A stretch of 64,000 nt of DNA from Hymenoscyphus infarciens. Lineage: Eukaryota; Ascomycota; Leotiomycetes; Helotiales; Helotiaceae. Below the pieces are notes generated by a model. The model was given only the letters and a program-made list of their open reading frames with translations. It ran no database searches and was not told the origin of the DNA. Of the stretch, positions 10,900 to 22,660 are shown piece after piece. The translations under genes were made by a program, and so were the position numbers. Location: contig LLCB01000191.1 in NCBI GenBank assembly GCA_001414345.1, positions 50,914 to 114,913 on the forward strand, in the 5' to 3' direction. How positions within the stretch are numbered: position 1 is the stretch's first letter; each line of letters starts with the position of its first letter.

Positions 10900-12130
10900 T
10901 ACGTCTACTAATATACTAACCTATACGTCCGTTACTAGGAGTACTAGCGATAGTATTAGTCCTACCACCTATATGTCCTCTTCTACCGCGAGAGCCTCCA
11001 CCCTCGATAGCCTCGTAGCTAAAGAGATATATATACTTATCAACTATAGCATTATTAAAGAGCGCCTATAAGCTCTCTTAAAGCCATCTGAAAAGCTTCT
11101 ACAGTAGATAAATAAAGCTATTATTATAGTACTTAGCGTATACCTCAGCTATAATAACAATAGCATACACTCTACTATAAAGACAGTAGCCACACTAAAG
11201 TAGATAAAGGCCGCTAAGCTAATAAATAGCAGAGACGTCTTTCTCTACGCTAATAACCCTATAATAGTAGAGAAGATAGTATACTATAGAGAAGAATAGA
11301 TAGGCTTTCTAGAGAAGAAGGCCGCGGTCCTAGTACCGACGTAGAGAGTAGTCGTATCTTCGATACTAATCAAATCAGTAGATATAGAAGACTAGGAGGC
11401 TATAGCTAAGAAGCTATATACCGCTAATCTAACTCTTATCTAGAGCCTAGGAGAGATCTTAGATATCAAATAGCTCTCTAAATAGAAGCTAGAAAAGAAT
11501 ACTAATACTATTATAGTAGAATTCTATAATACAAAGATCGCTAATACCTATATTAAGACATATAAAGTAGTATAGAAAGGAGCCTCTAAGTCTATATAAT
11601 AGTATAGCTAAAAGGCCTAAGTCGTCTAATACTTCCACTACTATAGATACGACTATATAGCATATATATATAAAGCTAAACGAAAGTACGGCTTCTACGT
11701 TATAAACTATAATACTAAGGACCACGTAGAGGATAAAACCATCTATAAGTATACTAACTATAAACTCTCATATACAGTATTCTCAAAGGACTACAAATTC
11801 TACAGCTAGGCCGTAGAGAGAGTTAAGAATAAGAGAAAGCGCCTATAGCTATAGCCGCTATTCCTAGTAAGGCTAGTCCTTATACTATTAGTCTTCTAAT
11901 AAGGAAGCAGAGCTACTATACTAGATAAAGAAGCACTAGAGAAAGAGAATAACAACCTATTTACAGGACTCCCCACTCCCTCCCTCTAAGCTAAACCCAC
12001 CGCTTAGAACGCCTACAAGGATATCTAAATAAAAGAAGAAGTAGTAGAAGTAGATAAGACACCTCTAGTAGTAGTAGAAAGAATTATAAAGAGATTAAGA
12101 AAGAAGAGAGTAGAAGTAAGAGTTACTTTA
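10900..12130 (+). pseudogene. LINE ORF1 (gag-like) with decayed zinc knuckles
   Basis: The readable part is at 11630-11840. Reading frame 11630 gives Y-x2-Y-x4-Y-x4-Y, where CCHC (C-x2-C-x4-H-x4-C) is expected, followed by two more knuckles (Y-G-F-Y and Y-T-N-Y starts). The Cys and His codons have become Tyr by G-to-A or C-to-T changes. After the knuckles come a TAG (Gln expected) and basic AVERVKNK-type residues. Such proteins bind nucleic acid in the LINE RNP. The start of the ORF could not be placed. Confidence 0.75.
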
Positions 12131-12849
12131 TAAAAGCCTATCTTATCTAAACCCTCTATCTTTACTACCCCTACTAACCCACCTACTACTTAATAACTAT
12201 TCATAGTACTAACTAACCTAAGTAATATCTTCAGTTAAAATAGCTAGTTCTTTAAGACCTTAAATATACTAACCTAGTAGCTTAAGCTCTAATATAGAAA
12301 ATTCAATAGCTCTCTTATAAAGCCTAGAGATAATAGAAACATTAGTAATAGGTATACTATAGTAACGAAAAGTAGTAAGAGGGCTATAAAGAAGACATAC
12401 TTCGCCTCTATATCTAAAGTTAAATAGGCTAGGCTTACTAGTAATAGAAGATATAACAGCTTAGTATAAGAGTATAACAAAATCGTCGAGAGCTATACTA
12501 TAAAAAGAGCCGCTAACTACACTAGTATAGAATTAGCTCTAAAGTTAGAGGATAACCTTACTAATGTCTTCTCTAGTATTCTATTAAGTTTAAAGGTATT
12601 ATTAAATACCTTATCTATAGACGTCTTAAGTACTAAGGCTATAAAGCGTTGAACCTCCTCTTAAACTAATTAATAAGTATACACTAGTACTCTACTCTCT
12701 CTATCTTATAGTATAATATTAAAAAATTATATAATATAATAAACCTATTACTATAAAATAAGATAATATAAAAGTATAATATTATAATAATTTAAGAACT
12801 ATAGCTAAATAGCTATAATAAAAAACTTACTTATAACCTCTCTTAAAGA

Positions 12850-15800
12850 AGATTTAAAGCTTTTATAGACAGATAGAGTAGGCTACTTATATACTTTCTT
12901 ATAAATAGAAAAATTAATCCTACTTTAGTAAGAGTTACTAGTAAAGGCAATTATTTATACTCTCTCTATATTACACTAAAAATAGGTAATAGCAACAAAG
13001 TTATTACTATCTATAATATCTATAACCCTTAATAGTAAGGTTAGCTAGGCAAGATATATATAGAAGAGAAATAGGAAGGTATCTTAATCTAATCTATTCT
13101 ACTAAAACTTAACATAGTACTTAAAAAGTATAGAAATAATAAACAAGTAGTAGTAAGAGACTTTAACTTATACTATAAAGAATAGTTTAAAGACTTACTA
13201 TTACCTATATATAGCTAAAGGAGGAAAGCTTAAGCTATAGCTTTACTAAGTATAGTAGAAGAAAGACATTTAAAGCTAGTACTACTAAAAGGCTTAGTTA
13301 CTAGACCTTAATCTAATATTTAATCTTACTTAATTAGAACTACTATTAACTTAAGTTAGTATAACTCTAGACTTATAGACTCGATCTAGTTATATAGAGT
13401 CTAAAAAGACCTAGACATAGCTACTAACTACGTCCTAGTCGAAATAGTCCTTCTTATCAACTATACGCCTACTCCAGTTACAGTTAATAAGGACTTTAAG
13501 AGAACGGACGTAAAGCTTCTCAATATAATACTTCTACTACTTCTTTTAAAGTCTAAAATCTATACTATAGCTAATCTAGATATAGTAGTCGATTTTACAA
13601 TTTAAGTAGTCTAAGTAGCTATATAAGCCTCGATACTAGACTACGTCCTCACTCTTAAATTAATACTCGGCTTTACGTAAAAGTATAAGAAGGCTATTCG
13701 AGAAGTTAAGTATATATAAAGAAGGTAGAATAGATTAGATAGTATAGAGTATAACCTAAGAGCCTTTTAAGAAGCTAAAAAGATAAGAAAGAAGCTAATT
13801 ACAATTATTTAAAGGGATATTTACAGAGATAAGGTATTAAATATAAGAGATAAGAAAGGGCTATAAGCTTTAGTAAGGTAGATAAGATTAAGAGAGTTCT
13901 AAGCCCTCGCTTTTACTCCCGATCTAAAAAGAGGAGATAGTATAATAGTAGAGGATATATAAGTAAAAGCTAATATACTATAATAAACCTTTTTCCTATC
14001 CTCTCTTAAACCCAACCTCTTAAACACCTACTTTTACCTATATTACCCTCTTAAAGAGCTCTAGACCTCTATTTAAGAACACGAAGTAAGAGCAGTAATA
14101 TAAGAGACTTTATTAGATAAAGCTCTAAAAGAAAATAGAATACTAAATAGAGTTATCTAGATAGTAGCTAGCATTCTTACCTCATACCTTACTAATATCT
14201 TTAACAAGTTTATAGAACTTTAACACTATTTAAAGAGGTTTAAAAAGTCTATTATAGTCGTTCTATATAAGCCTAGAAAGGAGACGTACGTTAAACTTAA
14301 ATTATACTATTCTATCGCTCTTATAAATATAATAGATAAGGTTATAGATTTAGTACTCGCTAAAAGGATCTAGTACTATATAGAGAAACACTTTATACTA
14401 CTAATAATATATATAAGAGGTTATAAGTAATTATTATATAAGTATAACATCTATCTTCTACTTAAAAAGATATACTTAGCTTAAAAGAAGAGAAAGGTAG
14501 CAAGCTTACTTATACTTAACATCTTAGAAGCCTTTAACTATATATTATATAAGAGGCTAATCTATAATATAAAGAAAAGAGGCTTACCTCTAGAAGTTAT
14601 TTACTAGATATCTAGCTATCTTATAAGAAGAACCACCTAGATTAAGCTATTTAAAGGTATAAGTAATATATATAACGTAATAACTAGTATCTCCTAAGGC
14701 TCTCCTCTCTTCTCTATCCTCTATCTCTTTTATAATATAGACCTTATTAATATTAATAGAGGCTATAATCTATCTATAAGGTATATTAATAATATATACT
14801 TCCTTATAAAGGGCTATACTATAGAGGCTACAATCTAAAAGCTAGAGATCATATATTATAAAGCTAACGACTAAGCCTGAAAACACGCCTTAGTGTTCGC
14901 TTCTACTAAATATAAGCTTATCTACTTTATCTATAAGAGAGATAAAAAGTGTATTTATAACGAATTCCAACCTATTAATCTAGGACAGGGTAGGATCGTT
15001 AAAGCTATATCTTATGCCTAATACTTAGGAGTTATCTTAGACTTTGAACTAAATAGTATAAAGTATATAGAATACGTTAAGGTTAAGATTAAGAAGTCGA
15101 TTTAGGCACTAAGTAGTATAGTAGAGTTAACGTAGGATACCTTAATAAGTAATATAATTACTCTTATAAAAGCGATTATTATACCCTAGATCTTATTTGT
15201 TAGCTCGACTTAGTAGATATCTAACCTAATAGTATAAGGTTAAAAAACCTATTAGAAGAAGATAATCTAAATACTAAATACCCTCTAAAAGAAGGCACTA
15301 TATATAGCAACTAGAGCCTTCTAAACTATAGTAGTAGTAGTTATTAAAGCTAAAACGGATTTCCTTTTAATTAACATTTAGCTAGACCGTACTAGTATAA
15401 TTTCTACGAACCGAATCAAAGTATTATCTATATATATATATATTATAATACTATAAGAGAGAGGAACTATTAGAGATAACTTAGCTTATCTCTTCTCTCT
15501 TTAAGAACTTAAGTATAAGGTATAAATAACTATTAGACGACGATAATAAGAAAGAATTGAAAAGAAGATCTCGATTATCGCTAAACTATAGTAGTTACCG
15601 CCTAACATCTATATTGCCTTAGACGCTAAGACGATAATGAAAGAATATAATAAAGTCTAAAAACAATCTTGCTTTATATATATATAAGTCTTTATAGATA
15701 GAAGCGATATTAATAACTAAGTTAGTATAGCTATATAAGAACTATATAGAGAGTAGGTATATAAAATAGATATTAGACTAAGCGATTAGTTCATAGTCTA

Positions 15801-16600
15801 TAAGGCTAAGCTTATTAGTATATAGATAGCTCTTAGTATAGTAAATAGAGGAGGAGACATAGTAAAAAAGCTTACTATCTTTACCGATAACTAAGCTGCT
15901 ATTATATTATCTATAAAACCTAGAAACTAGTCTAGGTAATTTATTCTAAGAAAGATATACTAGCTATATAATATCTTAAAAAGGAAGAACGTAGAGGTAA
16001 TAATTTAATAGATTCTAGTATATATAGGTATTCTAGGTAACGAAAAGGCTAACGAGCTTACGAAGTAAGCTACTAGTTAGTAATTAAAAGAGGATAAGGA
16101 GAAGGGGTTACTAAAAGCCCTAGAGTAGTATATAGTATAGCTCTTATAGCTTCTATCCTCTTATAAAAGAATAATTAATTTAGTAGCTAGATCTTTATAG
16201 TACTAAAAGTAGGATCTTAAAGATACTAGTATATTATATAAGAAAAGATAGATAAAAGAGGAGATCTTACTATTTCGCTATACTTAATAACTATACTAAA
16301 ACCTTATAAAGGCTAAATCTTCAGTACTAATCTAGATAAGAACTAAGAAGATTAGTCTAAACAGATACCTATATAAGATTAATAAGATAGATAACCTATA
16401 GTATAAATATAACTAATTATACTAAACTATTAAACATATACTTAAAGACTATAAAGACTTCGAAGATTTATAACTAGAGTATATAGGAGTAGAGTACGCT
16501 AGTAATACTAGGGTCTTTCTTTTAAATAGTAAACTTATACTTAAAATAGTCTCTTTTATACTCGTGAGTAGTCTTTTAGACTAATTTATAGTATATACTA
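12850..16600 (+). pseudogene. LINE ORF2: endonuclease, reverse transcriptase, RNase H (decayed)
   Basis: Endonuclease: VVVRDFNLYY at 13147-13176 stands for the GDFNxH motif. Reverse transcriptase: YRSIALINIIDKVIDLVLAK from about 14305, ILEAFNYILYKRLIYN at 14521-14568, SIS-stop-GSPLFSILYLFYN around 14685-14735 (the QGSPLSPILF motif with Gln turned to stop), and YINN at 14782-14793 where Y-x-DD is expected. RNase H: a D-x-S start near 15697, FTDN near 15880, and a closing ILVYIGILGNEKANELTK at about 16011-16066, standing for the WIPAHxGIxGNExAD block. In the catalytic Y-x-DD box both Asp have become Asn, so the enzyme would be dead even without the stops. Confidence 0.88.
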
Positions 16601-16939
16601 AAACATATTCGCCTCTATAAATAAGAGATACTATAAAGGGGACGGCTAGAGCGGCACTTTTAGACGATTGTTATTTATACTAACTAAGCTCTTAAGAGGG
16701 CTGTTATATTATAATATAACATATACTAGATCGGAAGGCGAGGTTAGGATAGAGGTTATACTTAGAGTTTAGATTACTTAATTTATTTAATTTATAGGTC
16801 TCTTTTATCTTTCTTTTGTTAGCTCTAGATATAGAGCCGATGGCTTGTAACTATATTTATAGACTAGACCTAAATAGTGTATCTATATATCTGCTAAAGC
16901 GGATAAATAGACTATTGATTATAAAAAAAAAAAAAAAAA

Positions 16940-16954
16940 AACTTTGTCTAGAGA
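16940..16954. repeat. Right target-site duplication of the LINE
   Basis: Second copy of AACTTTGTCTAGAGA, directly after the A-tail. The first A may belong to the tail, so the duplication is 14-15 bp. Confidence 0.88.
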
Positions 16955-17631
16955 TACCAGCGTACTTTGGTATATCAAATTAGGATTTTCTCGTTCTCTA
17001 TAATTACATAGCTCGTCGTGACTTGAATTAAACTGAATGGCTCAAAAACTAACCACCCAAAGCACATATGAGAGTAGCACCGAAAATCTTGATCTAACGT
17101 GACTCGAGGAACTACAGGGAGCTACACCAGGGCTTGGGTGGCAGAAAAGATTGTCGGCACCAGGCCGGGCTCGGAGCTACAGGCATACCTTACAACTCAC
17201 CTAGCAATGAGGGGCTCCTTCGCCAAGCACCACCAGAAAGCTGGTTGGGGCTCACGCTAGTGTTACTGCGCAAGCTAACATAATAATTCTGACCTGGAAT
17301 ATTTCACAACTCTTCAACTCTAACACCACATTGCCCAATTTCCCCTTCATCGACCATGTTGAGAGATTTCGAGCCAAGCAAGCTTGTGAGTTATACCGCC
17401 ATCACTCTGCAACACCACCGATTAACGTCTTTTCCCCTTCAGCAAACCTAGGGACTTTATCTTTCACCGACAAGCTTTCCTTGAAAGAAAAATCCACCAC
17501 AACCACCGATACCCAACACAACGACTTTCCACAGTCCAACAAGAAACCCCAACCCCTTCGAAAGGCGGTAGGATCTCCATTGAGTGTCAAGAAGTCCGAT
17601 TGAAGGAAAATTCAATCCCATTCTCTGCACC
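16955..17631. promoter_or_regulatory. Upstream region and 5' leader of the CPS large-subunit gene
   Basis: Base composition returns to normal at the LINE edge. At 17100-17190 there are several AGCTACAGG words related to the dispersed repeat at 22.3 and 42.2 kb. A probable 5' UTR intron spans 17386-17442 (GTGAGT donor, GATTAAC branch, TTCAG acceptor). Upstream ATGs exist (for example 17355), so upstream reading frames are possible; none resembles a known attenuator peptide. Confidence 0.45.
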
Positions 17632-20600
17632 ATGGCTTTCTCCATCCGCGCAGCAACTCGCTCGAGCTGCTCCCTCCGCCAAATGAGAATCCCTTCCATT
17701 GGCGGCAGAAACTTTACCACCGTCCGCAGCACTCCCCGATGCCTCTTTCCTAAGACACAGGCTGTCACGGGCAAGAATGCTCAACCAATTCGTTTTTTCT
17801 CCGTCTCAGTCACCCGTCGAGACCAAAGCCAGACCGCCCCGAATGCGAAGGCATACTTGGAGAGTGGAGTCATAAAGGGAGCCAAGAACCCTGTCGATGT
17901 GAAGAAGGTCTTGGTTATTGGATCTGGAGGTTTGTCAATTGGACAAGCTGGAGAGTTCGATTACTCGGGTTCGTACTTTGTTCCAATTTTCGCTCTTTGG
18001 GTGGAATGAGTCACTTTGGGAGGGAGAATGGGGTATTTTGTAACTCGATTGGGTTACATACAACTCTCGGGCTGATACGCAGTGCCTTTGGCTGTCCCAG
18101 GTTCCTTTGGAGACAGGCTTTTGGTTGTTGCGAACTTGAGGGCGTAATAGGAAATGGTTTTGGTAAAATTGGTCAAGCAATGCTAATACTTCGTCTCCAC
18201 AGGATCCCAGGCTTTGAAGGCTTTGAAAGAAGCTGGTGTCTCCTCAGTTCTCATCAACCCTAACATTGCAACCATCCAGACTGCAGTATGTTTAACTTGC
18301 CTATTATACTATATTCAATACTAACAATTTACTAGCACGTTCTTACCGACGAGGTCTACTACCTCCCAGTCACACCCGAATACGTCACATATGTCATCGA
18401 ACGAGAACGACCAGATGGAATCTTCCTCACATTCGGTGGCCAGACTGCCCTCAACTTGGGTGTGCAAATGGAGAGAATGGGCATTTTCGAAAGATATGGC
18501 GTAAAGGTCTTGGGTACCAGCATTAAGACTCTCGAGACCAGTGAAGACAGAGATCTCTTTGCTAAGGCTCTTGGTGAAATCAACATCCCAGTCGCCCAAT
18601 CGATTGCTGTTGGCACCGTTGATGAAGCTCTGGAGGCTGCCAAGGAAATCGGTTATCCAATTATTGTCCGAGCTGCCTATGCTCTTGGGGGTCTTGGTTC
18701 GGGTTTTGCAAACAATGAGGAAGAGCTCCGTAATATGTCTGCAAGATCTCTTACCTTGTCCCCTCAAATTTTGGTCGAAAAATCTCTCAAGGGATGGAAG
18801 GAAGTCGAGTATGAGGTGGTTCGTGACGCCAGCAACAACTGCATCACAGTTTGCAACATGGAGAACTTCGATCCTCTCGGAATTCACACCGGTGACTCCA
18901 TTGTGGTCGCGCCCAGTCAAACTCTCAGTGACGAGGAATACCACATGCTTCGTTCAGCTGCCATCAAGATTGTCAGACATTTAGGTGTGGTCGGAGAGTG
19001 TAATGTCCAATACGCCTTACAACCCGATGGACTCGATTACCGTGTTATCGAAGTCAACGCCCGTCTTTCTCGTTCATCTGCTCTCGCCTCCAAGGCTACT
19101 GGGTATCCTCTTGCTTACACAGCTGCAAAAATTGGTCTCGGACACACTCTCCCTGAACTACCAAACGCAGTTACCAAGACCACCACTGCTAACTTCGAGC
19201 CTTCTTTGGACTATGTTGTTACCAAGATCCCCCGATGGGATTTGGCCAAGTTCCAGCACGTCAAGCGTGACATCGGAAGTGCCATGAAGTCTGTTGGTGA
19301 GGTCATGGCTATCGGCCGAACCTTCGAGGAATCTATCCAAAAGGCTATTCGACAGGTCGACCCCCGATTTATCGGATTCCAAGGTGAACATTTTGAAGAC
19401 CTCGATTATGAGCTCTCCCACCCAACTGATCGTCGATGGCTTGCTGTTGGACAGGCCATGCTTCACGAAAACTACTCAGTTGACAGAGTCCATGATCTGA
19501 CCAAGATTGACAAATGGTTCTTGTACAAGCTCCAAAATATCGTCGATTGCACACGCCAACTCGAGGATGTTGGAAGTCTCTTCGGCTTGAAGAAAGAGCT
19601 TGTCATGAAGGCCAAGAAGATGGGTTTCTCTGATAAACAAATTGCCCAGGCAGTTGGAAGCACCGAGGATGAAGTCCGAGCTCGCCGAAAGAACTTTGGC
19701 GTTACTCCTTTCGTTAAGAGAATCGATACTCTTGCCGCTGAGTTTCCTGCAAACACGAACTACTGTAAGTGCCTTTATTCTTCTTTCCTCCCAGTTGTTG
19801 GAGATATGGGGAAACACACCGCTTCGCTCGTTCCTTCTGAGATCATCAATTGTTCGAAAATGTTTGGGAGAATTAAGAACTCGGACTTCTCATTCTCCTA
19901 AACCTTTAGGAGAATATTCAAAATTGTCCCAGATGTTTCGGACATTTTTCAATATGGCTCAATTTTCGAAGGAATTTCATCGCTTCGGCTACTACCGGCT
20001 TCACTCGGCTATTTTTCATTGAGAAAATATATACTAATTTGTTGTAGTGTACACAACCTACAATGCCACAACTCACGATGTGACTTTCGACGACCATGGA
20101 ACTATCATTCTCGGCAGTGGTGTCTACAGAATTGGTAGCTCTGTCGAATTCGATTGGTGTGCCGTGAGCGCCACGCTCGCCTTGAAGGATATGGGCAAGA
20201 AGACCGTTATGATCAACGTAAGTTTTATTATCAATCCCTTTGAGCCTTTGCTGACTACTGTTCTTTCTTGGTCAAGTATAACCCGGAGACCTATAGGTTT
20301 GTGCAGTCTATTCTCTTTGGAAACCCGAAAACTAACTTCTTACAGTACTGATTTCGATACCGCCGATAAGCTGTACTTCGAAGAGTTGAGTTACGAGCGT
20401 GTCATGGATATATATGAACTTGAGGCCGCTACTGGCGTCGTTGTCTCTGTCGGAGGTCAACTTCCACAAAATATCGCCCTCCGCCTTCAAGAAACCGGCG
20501 GTGCAAAGATCCTCGGCACTGACCCCAAAGATATCGACAAAGCAGAAGATAGACAAAAGTTTTCTGCGATTCTCGACAGCATCAATGTTGATCAGCCAGC

Positions 20601-21810
20601 TTGGAAGGAACTCACTTCTGTCGCTGATGCTGAAGCTTTTGCCGATGAGGTCAGCTATCCCGTCCTCGTCCGTCCATCCTACGTTCTCTCCGGTGCCGCC
20701 ATGACTGTCATCCGAAGCAAGGACGAGCTCAAAGACAAGCTTGAGGCTGCCAGCAATGTTTCCCCAGATCACCCAGTCGTCATCACCAAGTTTATTGAGG
20801 GTGCTCAAGAGATTGATGTCGACGCTGTCGGTTCCAATGGCAAACTCATCGTTCACGCTGTCAGTGAGCACGTTGAGCAAGCAGGTGTTCACTCCGGTGA
20901 CGCTACTCTTGTTCTTCCTCCCGCTTCTCTCGATCAAACCACCATGGACCGTGTCAAGGAAATTGCCGTCAAGGTCGCCAAAGCATGGAGCATCACTGGA
21001 CCTTTCAACATGCAAATTATTAAGGCTGATGACCCAGAAGGTGGCCTCCCTGCCTTGAAGGTCATTGAGTGTAACCTGCGTGCTTCCCGTTCGTTCCCAT
21101 TCGTCAGCAAGGTTCTCGGTGTTAACTTCATCGATGTTGCCACCAAGGCTCTTGTCGGTAAGGGCGTCCCTGAGCCAACTGATCTCATGGCCATCAAGCG
21201 TGATTACCTCGCTACCAAGGTTCCACAATTCTCCTGGACTCGTCTCGCTGGTGCCGATCCTTTCTTGGGCGTTGAAATGTCTAGCACTGGTGAAATTGCT
21301 TGCTTCGGTAAGAACCTCGTTGAGGCTTACTGGGCATCTTTGCAATCAACCATGAACTTCCGTATGCCAGAGCCTGGAGAGGGTCTTTTGTTCGGTGGAG
21401 ATGTCACCAAGGACTCCCTCACCAAGATTGTCAACTACTTGTCACCTCTCGGTTACAAGTTTTACGCCGCTGAGCAAGAGGTGAAGGAGTTCCTCGAGTC
21501 GACTGCCGAGAACAACGTCAAGGTTGAGGTTATCGAGTTCCCAACTGAGGATAAGCGTGCTTTGAGAGAGGTATTCCAAAAGTACGATATCCGAGGATGT
21601 TTCAACTTGGCCCAGGCCCGTGGAAAGACGGTTCTTGATGTCGACTATGTTATGCGCCGAAATGCTGTTGACTTTGGTGTGCCACTTTTCATGGAGCCAA
21701 AGACTGCTGAGCTCTTTGCCCAATGCATGAACGAGAAGTTGCCACGACAAGAGGGTATTCCAGGAGAGGTCCGCAGATGGTCTGATTTCATTGGTGGAAA
21801 GCCATTGTAG
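17632..21810 (+). CDS. arg-3: Carbamoyl-phosphate synthase, arginine-specific, large subunit (mitochondrial)
   Basis: Makes carbamoyl phosphate from bicarbonate, ammonia and 2 ATP for arginine synthesis, with a separate glutaminase subunit. Exons inferred: 17632-17968, 18203-18285, 18336-19764, 20048-20217, 20277-20296, 20346-21810, giving 1,167 aa. The N-terminus ([20 protein letters not shown]...) is rich in Arg and Ser and lacks acid residues, as a mitochondrial presequence should be. The mature part opens with [27 protein letters not shown]. Two homologous ATP-grasp halves follow (about 85-490 and 640-1030; [18 protein letters not shown] in the second), then an MGS-like C-terminal region. 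There is no fused aspartate carbamoyltransferase, so this is the arginine, not the pyrimidine, enzyme. Intron donors at 17969 (GTTCGT) and 20297 (GTTTGT) are weak; exon 5 is only 20 nt. An in-frame ATG at 17584 would add 16 residues that spoil the presequence. The alternative yeast-style name is CPA2. Confidence 0.96.
19765..20047 (+). other. Long intron 3 of the CPS gene with a perfect hairpin
   Basis: A 283-nt intron (GTAAGT donor, TACTAAT branch, TTGTAG acceptor) in a gene whose other introns are mostly about 50 nt. It holds an 11-bp perfect inverted repeat ATTCTCCTAAA/TTTAGGAGAAT with a 2-nt loop (19892-19915), followed by a sequence shared with repeats at 22.1 and 36.2 kb. Confidence 0.7.
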
Positions 21811-22070
21811 ATGGTTGAAATGTTTTTTGATTTTCTTTCGGCTTTAGAGTGATTGTGTATAAGTTGGTGATGGTGTCTCGAGGGCGTTTTCATGCAACTC
21901 GTTGACTAGGTTCATTTGGTTTATACTAAAATGAAATTAAAAAATTCTTTTTTCCTCTGCATTGTGGTTTTGTGTAGCTTGCTTTGGAACTTTGGAAATA
22001 ACATTGAGACGCTCCTTCCCCCTCTGGCGCAGCATTTGTTCAATTGTCCTTGAAGTCTGGGCTAATTCTT
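21811..22070. other. 3' flank of the CPS gene
   Basis: 3' untranslated and intergenic sequence with short A/T runs near 21930-21950. Nothing else seen. Confidence 0.4.
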
Positions 22071-22170
22071 CTCCATTGTTCTAAACATCTTGAACAATAT
22101 TTTCAATTGTCTCAGGTGTCTAGAACAGTCACTTTGATTGTCCCAAAAGAGTTGGGTAATTATTTCAAAT
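22070..22170. repeat. Short dispersed hairpin repeat, copy 2
   Basis: Contains ATTGTTC-10 nt-GAACAAT and then TTTTCAATTGTCTCAGGTGT, similar to the intron-3 copy at 19.9 kb and to 36220-36340. A small non-coding repeat family is inferred. Confidence 0.5.
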
Positions 22171-22309
22171 TGTGCGAAATGGTCGGTTTATTTACGGAAA
22201 GTACGCTCGGTGAACCATTGTTTTATCTGTCGTAAGTTCAGCTAGAAGTTTGGGGGATTGGTCTTATTTCAAAATTGCATTGGGGGTAACGAGGAGGCGG
22301 TCAAAAGCA

Positions 22310-22436
22310 TGGAGAAAACGCTGCCCTGAAGGACCTGATTCGCAACTCCTTGTAAAAAGGCGTCGGAGCCCTGAAGCCATAGGGGCGATCGCACCTATAA
22401 GAGAGAATATGGGAGCTAGCTTACAGGGAGGTCCTT
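22310..22436. repeat. Dispersed repeat related to 42.2-42.4 kb
   Basis: Shares the order CCTTGTAAAAAGGCGT, GAAGCCATAGGGGCGA, then GCTTACAGGGAGG with the copy at 42270-42383, at about the same spacing. It has no coding sense. Probably a degenerate MITE or SINE-like unit. Confidence 0.55.
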
Positions 22437-22504
22437 GACGACCGCGTATCTAACGAAATATTTTTGGTGCTGAAAATCAAGTTGTGGGTAAGCTGGCCAA
22501 GGTT

Positions 22505-22660
22505 GAGTGAGCTAGCAGAGGTCGAGTAAGCTAAACAGTATTTTGAGGGCCAAAAAGTAGTCACGTGTGAGCCACCGGTAAGCCGCCAGTAAACTGCCAG
22601 TAGGTGGCGAGTAAGCTACGAGTAAGCCAGTAGTATTTTGGGGGCCAAAAAGAGACTTGT
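22505..22660. repeat. Degenerate direct repeat around AGTATTTTGRGGGCCAAAAAG
   Basis: The word AGTATTTTGAGGGCCAAAAA occurs near 22540 and AGTATTTTGGGGGCCAAAAA near 22630, with repeated GAGTAAGC/GGTAAGC words between. This looks like two units of an old tandem repeat. Confidence 0.55.

Larger units (their letters stand above)
10442..16939 (+). mobile_element. Full-length RIP-inactivated Tad1-like LINE retrotransposon
   Basis: A single 6.5-kb non-LTR element, bounded by a 15-bp target duplication and ending in a run of A (16923-16940). Every protein part is read on the plus strand in order: ORF1 with zinc knuckles, then apurinic-type endonuclease, reverse transcriptase and RNase H, which is the Tad1-clade order. 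All frames are full of TAG and TAA where Gln or Trp codons are expected, Cys reads as Tyr (TGY to TAY), and CpA/TpG are almost absent, so both strands have been mutated by RIP. The element sits between PheRS alpha and the carbamoyl-phosphate synthase gene without entering either. It cannot be active; naming the clade is inference from domain order. Confidence 0.93.

Noticed and set aside
11489..12480. Minus-strand frames inside the first LINE
   Set aside because: Ile/Leu/Tyr-rich shadows of RIP-mutated plus-strand ORF1.
17331..17603. 90-codon frame overlapping the CPS leader
   Set aside because: Starts at a non-ATG codon, crosses a likely UTR intron, and overlaps the leader; no attenuator-like peptide.
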